From Rhizophagus clarus (taxonomy: Eukaryota > Glomeromycota > Glomeromycetes > Glomerales > Glomeraceae), in NCBI GenBank assembly GCA_015698045.1, contig BLAL01000058.1:188501-252500 (forward strand): a DNA stretch of 64,000 nt, in the 5' to 3' direction. Of the stretch, positions 31,986 through 45,333 are shown piece after piece. Numbering within the stretch: position 1 is the stretch's first letter; every line of letters begins with the position of its first letter. Under the pieces are notes generated by a model. The model was not told the DNA's origin. It did no database searches and was given only the letters and a program-made list of their open reading frames with translations. Both the position numbers and the translations under genes were made by a program.

Positions 31986-34927
31986 ATGTCATTTCAAGAT
32001 GATATTAAATGTAAATTCTGCGGTAATGTATATACAACATTAAAATATAAATGGTGTAAGCCATGTCAAATGATCAACTTAGATCAAAATCTTGCAAACT
32101 GGACTAGTGGAAATGAAAAAATTGATGAATTTTTCGAGAAACGAAATTAAAAATTTGTCACTATAAGACATAATAGTTGAATGGATACCATACAATCAGT
32201 TTAATGATATTAGAGAAACAATAAAAAGTGATTCTACCACAATATATTCAGGAATATGGGTGGATGGTCCGTTATATTACAATAATCATGAATTGAAATA
32301 TAAAAGGATATCTAATTTTAAAGTTGCTTTAAAATGTAATGATAATTCAAAAAATATTACTGATGAATTTTTGAATGAGGTATGAAAATTTCGCATTACT
32401 TATTAGTTCAATAATTCTTTATGTTTTATAATTTTTAATTTTCCGCTATAATTATTTGACAGGCTAAGTCATATTCTATTGAAAAATTCAAGTTTGATAA
32501 TCTTAAGATATATGGTATATCTCAAAATCCAGATACAAAAGATTATATTTTAGTACTTCAAAACGGCTATTGTATAAACTGTGGAAAAATATACATGAAT
32601 CAAGATGATAAATGGTGCAAGTTATGTCAAATGAACAGCCTCAAACAAAATTTTACAAACTGGACTAGTAGAAATGAAAAAATTGATGAATTAATTCAAG
32701 AAATGCAATTAAAAATTGAAAGTTATAGAGATATAATAGTTGAATGGATACCATATAATAAGTTTAGTGATATTAATGAAATAATTAAAGATGATTTTAC
32801 TACAGTATATTCAGCAATATGGATGGATGGTCCACTATATTATTATGATTATAATAAATTGGAATACAAAAGAAAACTTAATGAAAAAGTTGTCTTAAAG
32901 TGTTTAAATAATTCTAAAAATGCAATCGGTAGATTTATAAACGAGGTAATGTCTTTGTAGCTCAATTTAAGAATTATAAATTAATTTAATAACTCATTTT
33001 TAAAAATAATATAATAGGTTAAATCATATCCTATTAACAGTATTTATTTTGATGATATTAAAATATATGGAATATCCCAGAATCCAGAAACAAAAGATTA
33101 TATTATTGTACTTGAAGATGATCATTGTAGAATCTGTGGTGAGAAATACACAGATAATAACTGGTGTAAACCATGTCAAATAAATAACTTTAAAGAAGCA
33201 AACTGGACCAGTGAAAATAAAAAAATTGATGAGTTCATTCAAGAAATGCAATTGAAAATTAATACGAGTTATGATGAAATATTTGAATGGATACCATATA
33301 ACCAGTTTGATGATATCAAAGAAGTAAGCAAAAATGATTCTGCTACATTACATTCAGCAATATGGATAAATGGTCCATTGGAATATAATTATGAAAAAGA
33401 GGAAAACAAAAGGGTGTCTAATAAGGTTGTTGCTTTAAAATGTTTAAATAATTCACAAAATGGCGTCAATGAATTTATGAATGAGGTAATGTTTGTTCGA
33501 TTCAATTTAATAATTATAAACTATTTTAATATAATTCACTATATTTTGACAGATTAAATCGTATTCTAATAATAAAAAGATATACGGAGTATCCCAGAAT
33601 CCGGATACAAAAGACTATATTATGGTGCTTAAAAATGATTATTGTAAAATCTGTGGTAAGATGTTTAGGGATGATAACTGGTGTAAACTATGTCAAATGA
33701 ATAATATAAGACAAAATTTTGTAAACTGGACCAGCGAAAATGAAAAAATTGATGATTTTATTCAAGAAATGCAAATGAGAATCAATGATTTTAATGATAT
33801 AATAGTTGAATGGATACCATATAATCAGTTTAATGATATTAAAGAAATAGGAAAAGGTGGTTTTTCTAAAGTATATTCAGCAATATGGATGGACGGTCCA
33901 TTAAAATATGATACTTATAGTAGGAAATACAAAAGGATACCTAACAAGGAAGTTGCTTTAAAAATTTTAAACAATTCACAAAATATTTCTAAAGAATTTT
34001 TAAACGAGGTATAAATTTTCTTAAAAGTAATTGAAATTTTTATTAGTATAATAATCTATTATTATTTATTACTAGGCCAAAAATTATTCCATTAAGTTTT
34101 ATAGTGATATAATTCAAATATATGGAATATCTCAAAATCAAAATACAAAAGATTATATTATGGTTCTTCAATATGTTAAGGGCGGCGACTTTTATAATTA
34201 CATTAATAATTATATTATAAATTGGTCTTGGTTTGAAAGATTAGATGCATTACTCAAAATTATTAGTGGGCTTAAAACAATTCATGAAAATAATATAGTT
34301 CATCGTGATTTTCACACAGGAAATATATTAGCATCATTTAATAATAATGGATTTCATTATGCTATGTCAGGAAATTTTCTTTGTAATGTGTATATTTCAG
34401 ATATGGGATTATGTGAAGAAGCTAATAATGTAGATAAAACAAAAATTTATGGAGTTATGCCTTTTGTAGCTCCTGAAGTATTAAGAGGAAAGCCATATAC
34501 TCAAGCGGCAGATATATATAGCTTTGGTATGATTATGTATTTTGTAGCAACTAGAAGACAACCATTTGCCAATTGTGCTCATGATAATATTTTAGCATTA
34601 AATATATGTAATAGATTTAGACCTGAGATAAATGAGCAAGAAGCACCAAAATGTTATGTTGATTTAATGACAAGATGTTGGGATTCAAATCCAGATAATA
34701 GACCAAATGCTATTGAGATAGAAGAATTAATTGAATTATTTAATGAAAATGATAATGAAGAAATTAAAAATCAATTTGAAAATGTAGTAAAATATAGAAT
34801 GGCAAATCTCCCTCCTATTGATAATAATCAATCGACTATTCATCCACAAGCTTGTTATACTTCTCGATTACTTAATCCATTTACAAAAGGCCTTACTGAA
34901 TGTTTAGACTGCGTAATTAATGATTAA
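31986..34927 (+). CDS. Kinase array 3: four ribbon/N-lobe modules and one C-lobe; first exon damaged
   Basis: Exons: 31986-32379, 32463-32945, 33018-33485, 33553-34008, 34076-34927. All junctions are phase 0; introns are 67-83 bp. Exon 1 starts M-S-F-Q-D-D-I-K with an intact ribbon, but after D-E-F-F-E it runs into a stop, and the resumed frame (I-I-V-E-W-I-P-Y) is shifted by one with TAA just before it. Exons 2-5 are fully open (753 codons with the stop). N-lobe loops: K-D-D-F-T-T-V-Y (exon 2), K-N-D-S-A-T-L-H (exon 3), and a true G-K-G-G-F-S-K-V-Y only in exon 4. The C-lobe has H-R-D-F-H-T-G-N, D-M-G, V-A-P-E, D-I-Y-S-F-G and C-W-D-S-N-P-D-N-R-P, and the tail is H-P-Q-A-C-Y-T-S-R. A kinase could be made from exons 4-5, or from all if exon 1 is bypassed. 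Confidence 0.7.
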
Positions 34928-36582
34928 ACTAAGAAGGCTTATGTGTTTTGTCTTTAAATTATGATTTATCATTTAAATTAAACGTTATAATATAAAACCT
35001 TATTTAAAGTAATATTAATTCAAATCACAAAAATTCATTCTATCACCATAATATGGAATTTTTCTAATTTAACAGGATCATTTGATTTGTTAGAAAAGGT
35101 GGCATATGATAGATGAAGTAACACCACCTTTTTGAAATTATTAGAGTTTTCATTTTATTCACGAAAGGATAATGTTATCATTTATTTTATTTTATTTTTT
35201 TTTAACAAATAGATTTTATCATCGACTTTTTTTTCATTTCTTACTTCTAAAGCAATAAGTTTTATTTCAACACTTAACATTTTCACTCCAAATTTTTCAA
35301 CTCTATTCCATGTTGTATTAGTCAATTCAATTTTCGTTAAAAATATTTACAAGTACTACTTTGTTTATTTTTTATTCAAAATTTCAATTTATTATATTAA
35401 AAATGATGATTTCTCATAACAGATAAGCAAGAACTGGTTTTGTAAAAGTTATAATAACCAATAATCCAAAAATTTCAGCTAAGGGTTACTGTAACGCCAC
35501 GGCACGGCAGGATACTGTCATAATATTTCTATATTCAACTGGGACTTAGGAGTAAAGCGAATTCTAAAAATAGAATATGCATATGCCATTTTATTCAAAA
35601 ATATTTGAATGAATATTAATAAAATACTCCTCTTATCGATCATTTTATTAATATTAAAAAAATTATCAATTTAAACAAAAAAATTATTTAGTTAATCAAA
35701 TTCAAATGTTATATTATAATTTACATAATATTGTAATGAATACATTACAACTTTAAACATTCAAATTTTTAATAATTTATATAATGAAACACTAATTTAA
35801 ATCCTTGCGTGATTAAATTATGAAACGTAGTTTTAAAATAAAAAAAATTTAAACTAATAGTATACCTCATGGTCATCTTATAAAATTCAATTCAGAACAC
35901 ATTGCTTTGTCCAGATACGTAATCTATGCGCGCCGCTCTCTTATCAGAAATTCAAACAGCTTATATTTGAAAAAAAATACTTTGGATAAATAGAACATAA
36001 TAATTAATTGAAATGTTATTGAAATCTCTGATTTCAATAAGAGCTCAAATAGAATGGTCCGAAAGACCACTGTGATTTTGATCCAAAAATTTGATCCAGC
36101 TTATCGGTAACGTATTTTTAAGTTGACCTAACAATATAAAAAATTTATTATTAATAATATTAATTGATATTTTCAATGCTTAATTTCAATTCAAATGAAC
36201 GAAAATCATATAGATCGTGATATAATGGATTTGCATGCTTCAAATTTTCAAGATCTTTAATAACTATTATAATTGAATTAATGTGAATAAAAAAGGAAAA
36301 TAAATTTAAAATTTTTAAAGTACTAAATGAATAAAATATATTTTTGATTTAATTCTTTATTAAACATAATAGGGAATTAGAGCCCAAAATACCAAATATG
36401 AAAAACAAATTACACGTAAACAATTTGTAATTATTACGACCTAATAATTCCTTGTTCTTTTCATTGACTATATTAGACGATCCATTACCTAATCACCGAA
36501 TTCTAATTGTTACTCATCAAAAGATATGCTTTTAGTTAAATCATTGAAGATTCTATTGTTCTTGACTTCTTATACTCTTTTA
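34928..36582. other. AT-rich intergenic region
   Basis: Nothing recognised beyond short chance frames. Confidence 0.5.
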
Positions 36583-36708
36583 TGACGTTCTGTTGCGAAA
36601 TCGAAATCCTTTGCGTAAATCTTTTTAGGAACTCCACTTGGAGCCTTCCAATTTTCAGGTACCATTGCACTTGTACGGCTCCCAAATCTTGTTTAGCTTT
36701 CCATGTCA
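36583..36708 (-). CDS. Unidentified coding-like fragment
   Basis: An open minus-strand stretch reads T-R-F-G-S-R-T-S-A-M-V-P-E-N-W-K-A-P and then P-K-K-I-Y-A-K-D-F-D-F-A-T-E-R, ending at a stop near 36583. Composition and third-base use look coding rather than random, unlike the flanking DNA. No family is recognised. It may be the last exon of a gene to the right or a relic. Confidence 0.35.
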
Positions 36709-37323
36709 AACTTTGAGAAAGTCAACGGCTTATCATTGTGATCACACAATTTCATCTATTAGTCGAGTCTAAATGGTCGTAGTCCTGCATTAAAATACTC
36801 TTTAGTAGTGTATTTAGTCAAATTTACTTTCTATAATTACGAAATTCTTTGATTATCTCGCAATTTTCCGAAACTTAAACGATGAGATTTATGGGATCAT
36901 AATTGAATAACTTTAGTATGAAGTTCTTCTGCCTCCTTTACTCCATAATAATGAGTTTATATCCTTTTCATGGCAACTACGTCTAATTGGGAGAGTTTAC
37001 CCCTGCAGTGGGAAAAATTAAAGTACACACAATAAACATTACATTTATATTTAGTTACTTCTTTAAAATAAGAAAAAGTTGCCAAGTATAAAGTATTTTT
37101 TGGTTTTCTTTCTCAATATTCCTCATCCTCTCTATTATTTAAACTATTCATTACTATACGATAAATTTAAAAAGTAAATAAAGATTAACGATAAAATTTC
37201 TTGAATATATCAGCCTTTAAAAAAAATCTATTTTTTTACAAAATTAAGGAATTAAAATAACATTCATGTCAAAAAAGAAAAAAAAAAGGAAAATATTTAG
37301 GTTTAGTTTTTTGTTATTAACAG

Positions 37324-38094
37324 TTAATCATAAGTTTCGTTTTCAGTTATTGTCGTGTTTGAATTATTTGATTTTTTTTTTAAAATATAATTGGCTAATG
37401 ATATTAGAGCAAAATAGAGCGATGCAGTATTATTGAATTTATTATCTACTGCGTTGTATATTCTACTCAAATCTTTCGAGAAATGAGAAAAGAAAAGATT
37501 AGCCATCTCTTTTTTATCGTTCAGAAAGAGATTATTCGAATAAAACTAACCTGTTAAGCGTATCAATCCCACCTGGGATCGTATTTGCAGTTATTTTCAG
37601 TCGTTGGCGATCCTTTTTTGCGTAATTGCTTACCTCTCGATACAACAGTTCTTCCACTTCAGGATGAATACTGCTCGCCTCTTCTATCGTTAACGGATAT
37701 TTCCGAGTTGTGAGACGTCGCCATATATCGTTTTTAATAGAACGTGGTAGCTGGTTAAGTTGTGTTGCGTAGTACTGTATGTGTGGAAAGATGGAAATAG
37801 CGAGTTACTCATTTATCTGAATCCTATATACACGAGAAAAAAATCATAGGATTTATAGAATTCTATGCCTTCTTAGAATCGAGGAATTCTATATATTCGG
37901 TAATGAAAATAGATATACTGTATGTTTATCATGTTTGTTAGGTTTTTTACGTTAATGAATAATTAAGTGAACACAGAATGATAGATATCCGAAGTAAAAA
38001 AAAAAAATTAATTATTTTTTTATAGGACGATGGTTACACTAAAAAGATATACTTCCATGAACGAATAAATTTTGTGAGGTGTGGCGTTCGTTCC
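37324..38094 (-). CDS. Unidentified multi-exon gene
   Basis: Minus-strand exons: 38053-38094 (G-T-N-A-T-P-H-K-I-Y, between a TTTCAG acceptor and a GTATAT donor), 37573-37774 (Y-Y-A-T-Q-L-N-Q-L-P-R-S-I-K, later H-P-E-V-E-E-L-L-Y-R-E-V) and 37324-37508 (M-A-N-L-F-F-S-H-F, ending E-N-E-T-Y-D). The first junction is phase 0. The second works with a weak GTGGGA donor (phase 1); the better-looking GTTAGT donor 22 bases on does not keep frame, so this join is uncertain. A candidate upstream exon at 38337-38408 reads D-H-G-L-V-Y-D-A-I-L-R-E-R-L. Less AT-rich than the surroundings. No domain recognised. Confidence 0.45.
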
Positions 38095-38408
38095 CTGAAA
38101 CAGAAGAACATACGAGCTGACGAGCGAATCAAAATATTTATTCATGTTACAATTGCGGATTGGTAACTCATGGGCATGAAGAGAAAGTAATCAAAAGAAT
38201 TCAAAATATGGGTTATTGCAATTTTTAATGTATAAAATTTATGTTCATATTATTTTTTGTCTATATTATTTTCATGTTATGATCAACGGTATGCAGTAGA
38301 ATTATGTATAATTTATTTCTGGAGAAAATTTCTGTTTTTCACGTAACCTTTCACGTAGTATAGCATCATAAACGAGACCGTGATCAACAACTGCATCTGA
38401 TGAAATAT

Positions 38409-39047
38409 CTGTGGGCGTTACATAGTACAACATTTATGATTAACGGTATTACATAAATAAACAGGACACAGCTTAACTGAAAATTGTACAAATTTACACT
38501 GTTTCATTATGGTCTATTAGGTTGAAGACTATCAAAAACTTCTCGTAATTTAACTTTAGGCTCCAACAGTTACTTTGGGAGCTATTCCATAATGAATAAA
38601 TTTTTAGCTGAATTATCACAAAATTTACTATTATTAATTTCACTTGCATTAAAAATATATTCTCTACGTGTCAATACAACCTTTAGAACTGCGTCACTAT
38701 TAAAAACATTCTGTGTTTAATATTCTTTCTGTGTTTAATATTATAACTTTTATTTCGGTCTCATTTCAGTATTAAACTTGTTCCATTTTCTATTTCTTTA
38801 TTCTGATTAATATTAAAGCACATTTTACCTTTATTTCTGCGTTAAAATTATTTAAAATTTTGACATTCCCGAAATAACTTGCCTGATACTGCGCCACAGA
38901 AATCAAAACGATATTTAAATGGTTTTTTTTTTGTCACGGGACTAAAGTAGTCATTTTCCTACTTTGGTAATGTTTGGTACCTACGATCTTTTATGCACTC
39001 CTTTGTTTCATGCAACAATACAAACGCCAATAATGACATCATAACAG
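38409..39047. other. Spacer between divergent genes
   Basis: Probably contains the missing 5' exon(s) of the kinase that follows, but I could not place an ATG in the right frame. Nothing else seen. Confidence 0.4.
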
Positions 39048-40289
39048 TCGCACCTTGAAGATCATTACGCCGCTAGGATATTGGACGATTATTATGATTT
39101 TCATGACTTTAAGATTCATTTAGAGACTCTAGGTTGTGGAAAATTTGCTACCGTCTTTGCCGCAGAACGGAAAAATACATCAGCAAAGTATGCGATTAAG
39201 AAATTCAAAGAAACTTCTAAGGAAGAAGACATCATTAACGAAGTACGTTACTGATTATAGCCTCATTTTCGATATTATCGTATTTATATAAATTATTATT
39301 CTCCAATTTGTTCTAGATTAAGATAATGAGACTGGCTTCTCATCCGTTTATTATTCGATTCTATGGAGTTACTAAACTAGAGGGTAAAAAAATATGATTA
39401 TAATTTAAAGCTGATGCTTTTGTTTTAAGGATTTCGTTTACATATTCTTTTATCTTAGGCGAAAATAAGTATTCGCTTGTCCTTGAACATGCAGACGATG
39501 GAACACTAAGAGATTATTTAAGAAACGATATTATAGCTTTTGAATGGAAGGATCAATTAAAGTTTGCTAAGGATATTGCAAGTGCAATTTCATGGTTACA
39601 TGATGATAAGAAAATCATACACGGTGATCTTGTAAGTACGATAACATTATTTATTTTTTTAGTCGAAATTATTGAGTAGTTAACATATTCTTTTTTTAGC
39701 ATCCCAATAATATCCTAATACATCAACATACGATAAAATTGGCGGATTTTGGACGTGCGTGTCTAAAAGAATCGGATTGTGATAATACTGAAGTATGGGG
39801 TGTAATGCCTTACGTGGATCCTAAAGCGTTTGATCAAGAAACTTCATACAAGATGAACGAGAAATCTGATATATATTGTTTGGGATTTTTATTCTGGGAG
39901 TTAACTAGCCGCAAGTCACCTTTTGATGGTCTTGGAGATGATGATATTACGCTAAAAATACTTAGTGGTGTGAGAGAAAAACCTGTCCCGAATACGAATG
40001 GTGAATTTATTGATCTTTATCAAAGTAAGTATAAATTATTTGCAAAGCAATGAAGCAATGAATCTTTTGACATTAATACAATTTTTGTTTCTCTTGTCGC
40101 AATCGATTAGAATGTTGGAATCAAGAACCAGATGAACGACCAAATATTTCCCAAATAAACTCAGAACTAAACAGTATTGATTCTAAAAATAATAATGCAT
40201 CTTCTGTTTCTTATTCTAAAGAAAGCAAAGAATATAAAAAAACACATTCCTGTCAAATTGACATAAACAAGATTTGTCATCAAAATTAG
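39048..40289 (+). CDS. TKL-like protein kinase without ribbon, five exons, 5' end open
   Basis: Exons 39048-39242, 39317-39383, 39459-39631, 39700-40024 and 40111-40289, all with GT-AG junctions that keep frame (phases 0, 1, 0, 1), ending at TAG. In order: L-G-C-G-K-F-A-T-V-F (glycine loop), Y-A-I-K-K-F (ATP Lys), I-I-N-E (helix C Glu), L-V-L-E-H-A (hinge), I-I-H-G-D-L (HGD in place of HRD) with H-P-N-N-I-L, L-A-D-F-G-R (canonical DFG), V-D-P-K at the APE position, D-I-Y-C-L-G-F and C-W-N-Q-E-P-D-E-R-P. A stop lies upstream in frame, so 39048 is a likely acceptor and an upstream exon is missing. Intron positions and residues differ from the arrays, and the coding DNA is less AT-rich: an older, separate family member. 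Confidence 0.8.
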
Positions 40290-40827
40290 ATTATTTCACA
40301 TACCCTTTTTTAAAATTTTCGCTACCATTATAACAACTTCTTACCCGTTCAAATAGAGTATTTGTTATTTTTTTTATCTTTAGTGTTTATACGAACATTT
40401 TATTTCTTTATAAAAAAAAAAATAAAAGCTAGATTTTTTTAATTATGTAATACGTAAATTCTGGAATCATCATTTCGAGTGTGATGTTTACGTAACAATT
40501 GTTCTCTAATATTTCCATTAGCTATTTGACTTTTAAAGGCGAAATGACGCAAACTTTATTAATTTTATTATAATTTAATAGGATAATAATACAAAACAAA
40601 AAGAGTGGTGGATGTTTAAAGAATGGAATAAAAGAAGAGAAATTCATACTACTGCCGGCTTGCTAAACGAGAATAGCAGTTCCTTCCCACTACTCATTGT
40701 TGCGTACCCATATACTTATCTGACGTTTTGCTATGAGAATTATTCTTAAATAAAAATTTTTTACAGTTTATTCTAAATTTTTTCGTTCATAATCCTATCA
40801 TCAACTTTTATAAAACGTGTCCAAATG
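40290..40827. other. Spacer between convergent genes
   Basis: AT-rich; nothing recognised. Confidence 0.4.
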
Positions 40828-41121
40828 TCAATGAAACACCCACGATACAATGGACGAATAAGAGCTTACAGATGAATTAATTGATTCCGTTTCATTTTGA
40901 TTGGCTATTTGCGCTTCTTCATATCTTCTTTTTTCTCCATAGAGGTCATTAACGATTTGCTCAATGTTATTAATCCTATCGAGAATACCCTGCGCTGCTA
41001 TAATAAAAATTCCGATACGAGCGTTGATAAAGTGATTCCCGCAGTATAATGCGAAATTAATTTTGTTAATCCCCGCAGTCAATCTTTCATTAAAATTTTG
41101 TGACACCTCCTTTAATTTCAC
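40828..41121 (-). CDS. Unidentified exon, probable C-terminus
   Basis: Open for about 97 codons on the minus strand to a stop at 40828, including V-S-Q-N-F-N-E-R-L, I-G-I-F-I-I-A-A-Q-G-I-L-D and an acidic/basic helical stretch (Y-G-E-K-R-R-Y-E-E-A-Q) that could be coiled coil. No ATG is available in frame, so it needs an upstream exon. No family recognised. Ser-rich near the end. Confidence 0.4.
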   Translation of the reverse strand: MKLKEVSQNFNERLTAGINKINFALYCGNHFINARIGIFIIAAQGILDRINNIEQIVNDLYGEKRRYEEAQIANQNETESINSSVSSYSSIVSWVFH

Positions 41122-42383
41122 TATCGTACTTAATAATGGCGATCACCATTAGTACGGATATTTTCTCAATAAGAAAAGATTAAAAAGATTAGAATCGACT
41201 AAAGACGTCTGTAATGAAAAATCGATTAGGTCGTCTCCGCGTATGATTTTTAGCTCAAACTCGAACGAACTTTGACTTGATAAATCAAATACGAGTAACA
41301 GGATTAATTCATTGCGAAGAGAATAAGATTAATTAAGATCAAAATATTTTGAATTGCTTTTAAATTTATAATTAATATTTTGTGAGAAGAGTTTTTTTAA
41401 ATGATCAAGCAACGATTTATTCACAAATATATATCTTTTTTACGTAGAACAAACTAATCGAGTTAAAAAGGATGATATCAATTATACGTTGAAGAGAAAA
41501 CAATAAAGACAATAAAGACGATCAGGACAATAGAATAGAGAAGATAATAACTATTGAGAATACAATTAAAATGCTTATTTTTACTAATGGCCGTAATCAG
41601 CGGAGCTGTGCTAAAACCAAAAGAATATGATATCATCATTAAAAGATAATAAACGATTTATACTGATGTTTATCCTCAATCTCATTATTTATTAGATCTA
41701 GATGTTACACGACTTCCTTGAACAAATCGATTTTGAAACGCACTTTATATTTATTTATTTATTACTATTTTAAAAATAATAAATTAATAATAATGTGTAA
41801 ATGTGATTTTTAGATTATTATGATACTTGAGTTTTTTTTTTGTCACCAATAGCAACAACAAATGATTGTCATTATTAAAGCACTAATCAAATAACAATAA
41901 CTAAAAAAAAAAAAATCTTGTAATTGTAAATAAGATCATTTAGTGTTAGTATGTCACGGATTAGTTTAATTAAATATTAAACTTCTGATTTAAAGCTTAA
42001 TTCTTATATCTATATTGATAACTCTATAAAAAGTATAACAAGTAATTCCTCACAAATACAAAAACTCTCTTCTGATGTTTAACATCATACTTTAAGCATG
42101 ATTTACATTTAGCCCTAGATCAGTTTCAACAACTAATCGACGTCATTCTCCTTTAACGTTACTTTAATGCAGATTTCTTACTGCTTGCTCGGTTTCAAGC
42201 AAATTATCCTATATAGATCCATAAGCATAAGTAAGCAAGCATTTATGATTAAAGAAATAAGAACACAGTAAGCATACATTGATCAATTAATCCGAATCTG
42301 CGCATACCATCTCCTTTCCAATCCAACGCATAAAGGTTTAACTTTATTCCAGTATCATTAAATAAATAAATTAATTAAATCTA
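41122..42383. other. AT-rich intergenic region
   Basis: No supported coding frame. Any upstream exon of the gene ending at 40828 would lie here, but none was recognised. Confidence 0.35.
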
Positions 42384-42957
42384 TTAACTACAAAAGTATC
42401 TGCTACAAATAGGACATACCAACTTGAAGCCAATCATGGATGATGATATCCATACATTGCTCATCAAAAACATTTTATACTCCATTAACAAACTATTGAG
42501 ACTATCCCGCATGTCAATCATAAGTGTTAATTTATTATGAAAACGTCTCTCTTGATTGGTTGTAGACATACCACTCGGTTGTAATCCTCCAACAACATTT
42601 CCATAAACTGCTTCAAATTTACTTGATGTTACAATCAGAATACTTCTCATATCAACTTTTTCTCTCTTTAGTAGGTCAGCTTGGATCTCTCCCCTTCATA
42701 TAGAAAAGTTGTTATTAATACAAATCAACGGTAACCCGTAAACCAACATGAAAATTTCATTTACCAAATATTTTAATACGATAAGATAAAAAGATAACAC
42801 AAAATAAAGGGAATGTTAAACTCATCCTTAATCTTCATTTAATACACTTATATCCTTCATATTTACATTTATATATTGAATAATGACATCCAACATTTTT
42901 TAATTTTTCACAATTTTCATCAGTACAATAAATTTTTTTACGATATTATCAAAATAC

Positions 42958-42983
42958 TATATATATATATATATATATATATA
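42958..42983. repeat. (TA)n microsatellite
   Basis: About 13 TA units, lying in a probable intron of the split minus-strand gene. Confidence 0.8.
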
Positions 42984-43718
42984 CTGAATATTTTTCTTTT
43001 TTTAGCAGGTGCAGCCTTCCACTTAATACTATTCACAAAATCTTGGGCTAATTCCTTTATTTCCTCTTCCATGAAACCTGTGACATACAGGCTTTCATTT
43101 GTGAAGTCTAAAATTTCCCAATACGCAGGCTTGTAGAATAAAATAAAAGGAAATGTACATACTGTAATTATCGAGTTGCGACAAAGTTAAACTTACTTTA
43201 TGTTTTTATGGCATTTGGGGACTTTAATATTGTATCTATGAAAAGTTTTAAAGACATCTATCTATACCAGAAGAGAGTATATAATTGTAAGAATCCTAAT
43301 TGAAAAATAAGATAATGAGTTTGCTGAATAATATTTATTTATATATTTAAAAATTTACCTTATAAAAATTGTCAACTTTCGATGATGGTAACATAATCTC
43401 TTCTTTAAGGGTCATATTGTCCATTATTGTATCTTCGTTGAGCGCATCAAATGATGATTCGAAACTGCCGTCTTAGACGTGAACTATACTAAGTTCAGGT
43501 GTGATAATATTAACAAACCTCAAAATCATATGATTTTCTTTGTTTTTCATTATTAATTCTTTCATATAGTATTTGAAGTTTTTGAATAAGTTTTTTCATC
43601 TCAGGAAACCAAATTATATTAAGTTCTGTGAGTAAGATAGCACTTATCATTTTAACAACTTATTACCTCTGAATCCTTTCCCGTGATAGACTATAAGTTT
43701 TCCAGCATATGTCACGAT

Positions 43719-45333
43719 TAGAGATGGTAAAACTCAAGAAAGGAGCTGCTCGAGCACGGTTTGGAGTCGGCTCATAGCTCTCAGCTCGGCTCGGTTCAAA
43801 CCGACTCGAGCCGACTTGAGCCGACTACTCGAGCTCGACTTGAACCGACTTGAGCAGTTGAGCGGACTTGAGCAGCTGTGTCACGTGACGTTACACAAAT
43901 TTCCTAAAAAGGAAATTTTGTTCCCTGCGAAAATCGAAATGTATGTTGTACAAATACTCCAAAAAAGGAAATTCGCATGCCGATCACTTAATTCTGGCCG
44001 GAATTAAGGGATAATTTTTATTTAACTCTAGCCGTTTCTTTACTGAAAATTTTCAAATGTATAATTATAATGAACATCTTTATTTTAAATGAAAAATATT
44101 TTTTTTTCTTTTAAAAAAACTGATCTTTGGTTTTTCCTTTAAAAAAAAAAATAATAAATACTTTATTTAATACTGATTTTTGGTTTTTTTTATTAAAAAA
44201 AGAAAATACTTTTTTTTTAATTAAAGAAACTGGGTTTTGATTTTTTTATTTTTAAAAAAAAAAGAAAATAAGGTTCTTTTTATATTTTTTTCTTAAAAAA
44301 CAAAAAAAAAAAGAAAAAAAAATAAGTTTCTTTTATTAAGAAAACTAATTAAAAAAACTGATTTTCAGTTTTTTGCTAAAAAAAAAATTAAATAATTTTT
44401 TTAATAAAGAAACTGAAATTTTACTTTTAAAAAAAAGGAAAGAAAATAAGTTTTTTTTATTAAAGTAATCAATTTTTATTTTTTTTTTAAGAGAATTAAT
44501 GAGTTTGATTTTTCAGTTTTTTTATCAAAAAAAAAAAAAATGAAAAATAATCTTTTTTTTTAAAAGGGGAATGAAAATTGATTTCTTTAATAAAGAAAAC
44601 TTAATTTTCTTTTTTTTTTTCTTTTTTTAAGAAAAAATGAAATTGATTCCTTTAATAAAAGAAAAAAATATTTTTTTTAAGAAAAAAAAGTAAAAATCAG
44701 TTTCTTTAATAAAAGAAACCTACTTTTCTTTCTTCTTTTTTTTTAAGAAGAAAAACTAAAATTGGTATTTTTAGTTAAAAAAAGTATTTTACATTTTTTT
44801 TTTTTTATAAAAAACTGAAATTAGTATTTTTATTAAAAAATGTATTTTTTTATTAAAAAAAAAGCCAAAGATCAGTTTTTTAAATAAAAAAAACAAATTT
44901 TTCATTTTTGTTATTCTGAAAATAATTAAAATAATTATTCATTTGAAAAAATAATAATATATCAAACTTTTTTTTAATAACTGATATTATTTTATATAAT
45001 TCTTTAATAAAATAAATTAATAAGATTAATAACCTTTAATTCCGGCCAGAATTAAGTGATCGACATGATAATTTCCTTTTTTGGAAGATTCGCACAACAT
45101 ACTTTCAATTTTCGCAGGGAACAAAATTTCCTTTTTTGGAAATATGTGTAACGACACGTGACACAAGCTGCTCAAGTCCGCTCAAGTCCGCTCAAGTCGG
45201 TTCAAGTCGGTTCAAGTCGACTCAAGTCGACTCGGTTCAAGTCGGTTTGAGTCGGTTCAGATTGAGCTGCTCCAAGTCGGTTTAACCGCTCAAGTGAGCT
45301 GGAGCTGAACCGACTGAGCTGTTTCCATCTCTA
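43719..45333. mobile_element. hAT-type foldback element, 1615 bp, exact 8-bp target duplication
   Basis: Target octamer GTCACGAT at 43711-43718 and 45334-45341. Ends are TAGAGATGG and its complement CCATCTCTA. Arms of about 300 bp are inverted copies of each other, with clustered GAGCCGACT/TTGAGCCG-type repeats at the outside and GGCCGGAATTAAG with AAAAAAGGAAATT further in. The middle 1 kb is A/T runs of alternating orientation. No transposase. The whole element could fold into a very long hairpin. Confidence 0.9.
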
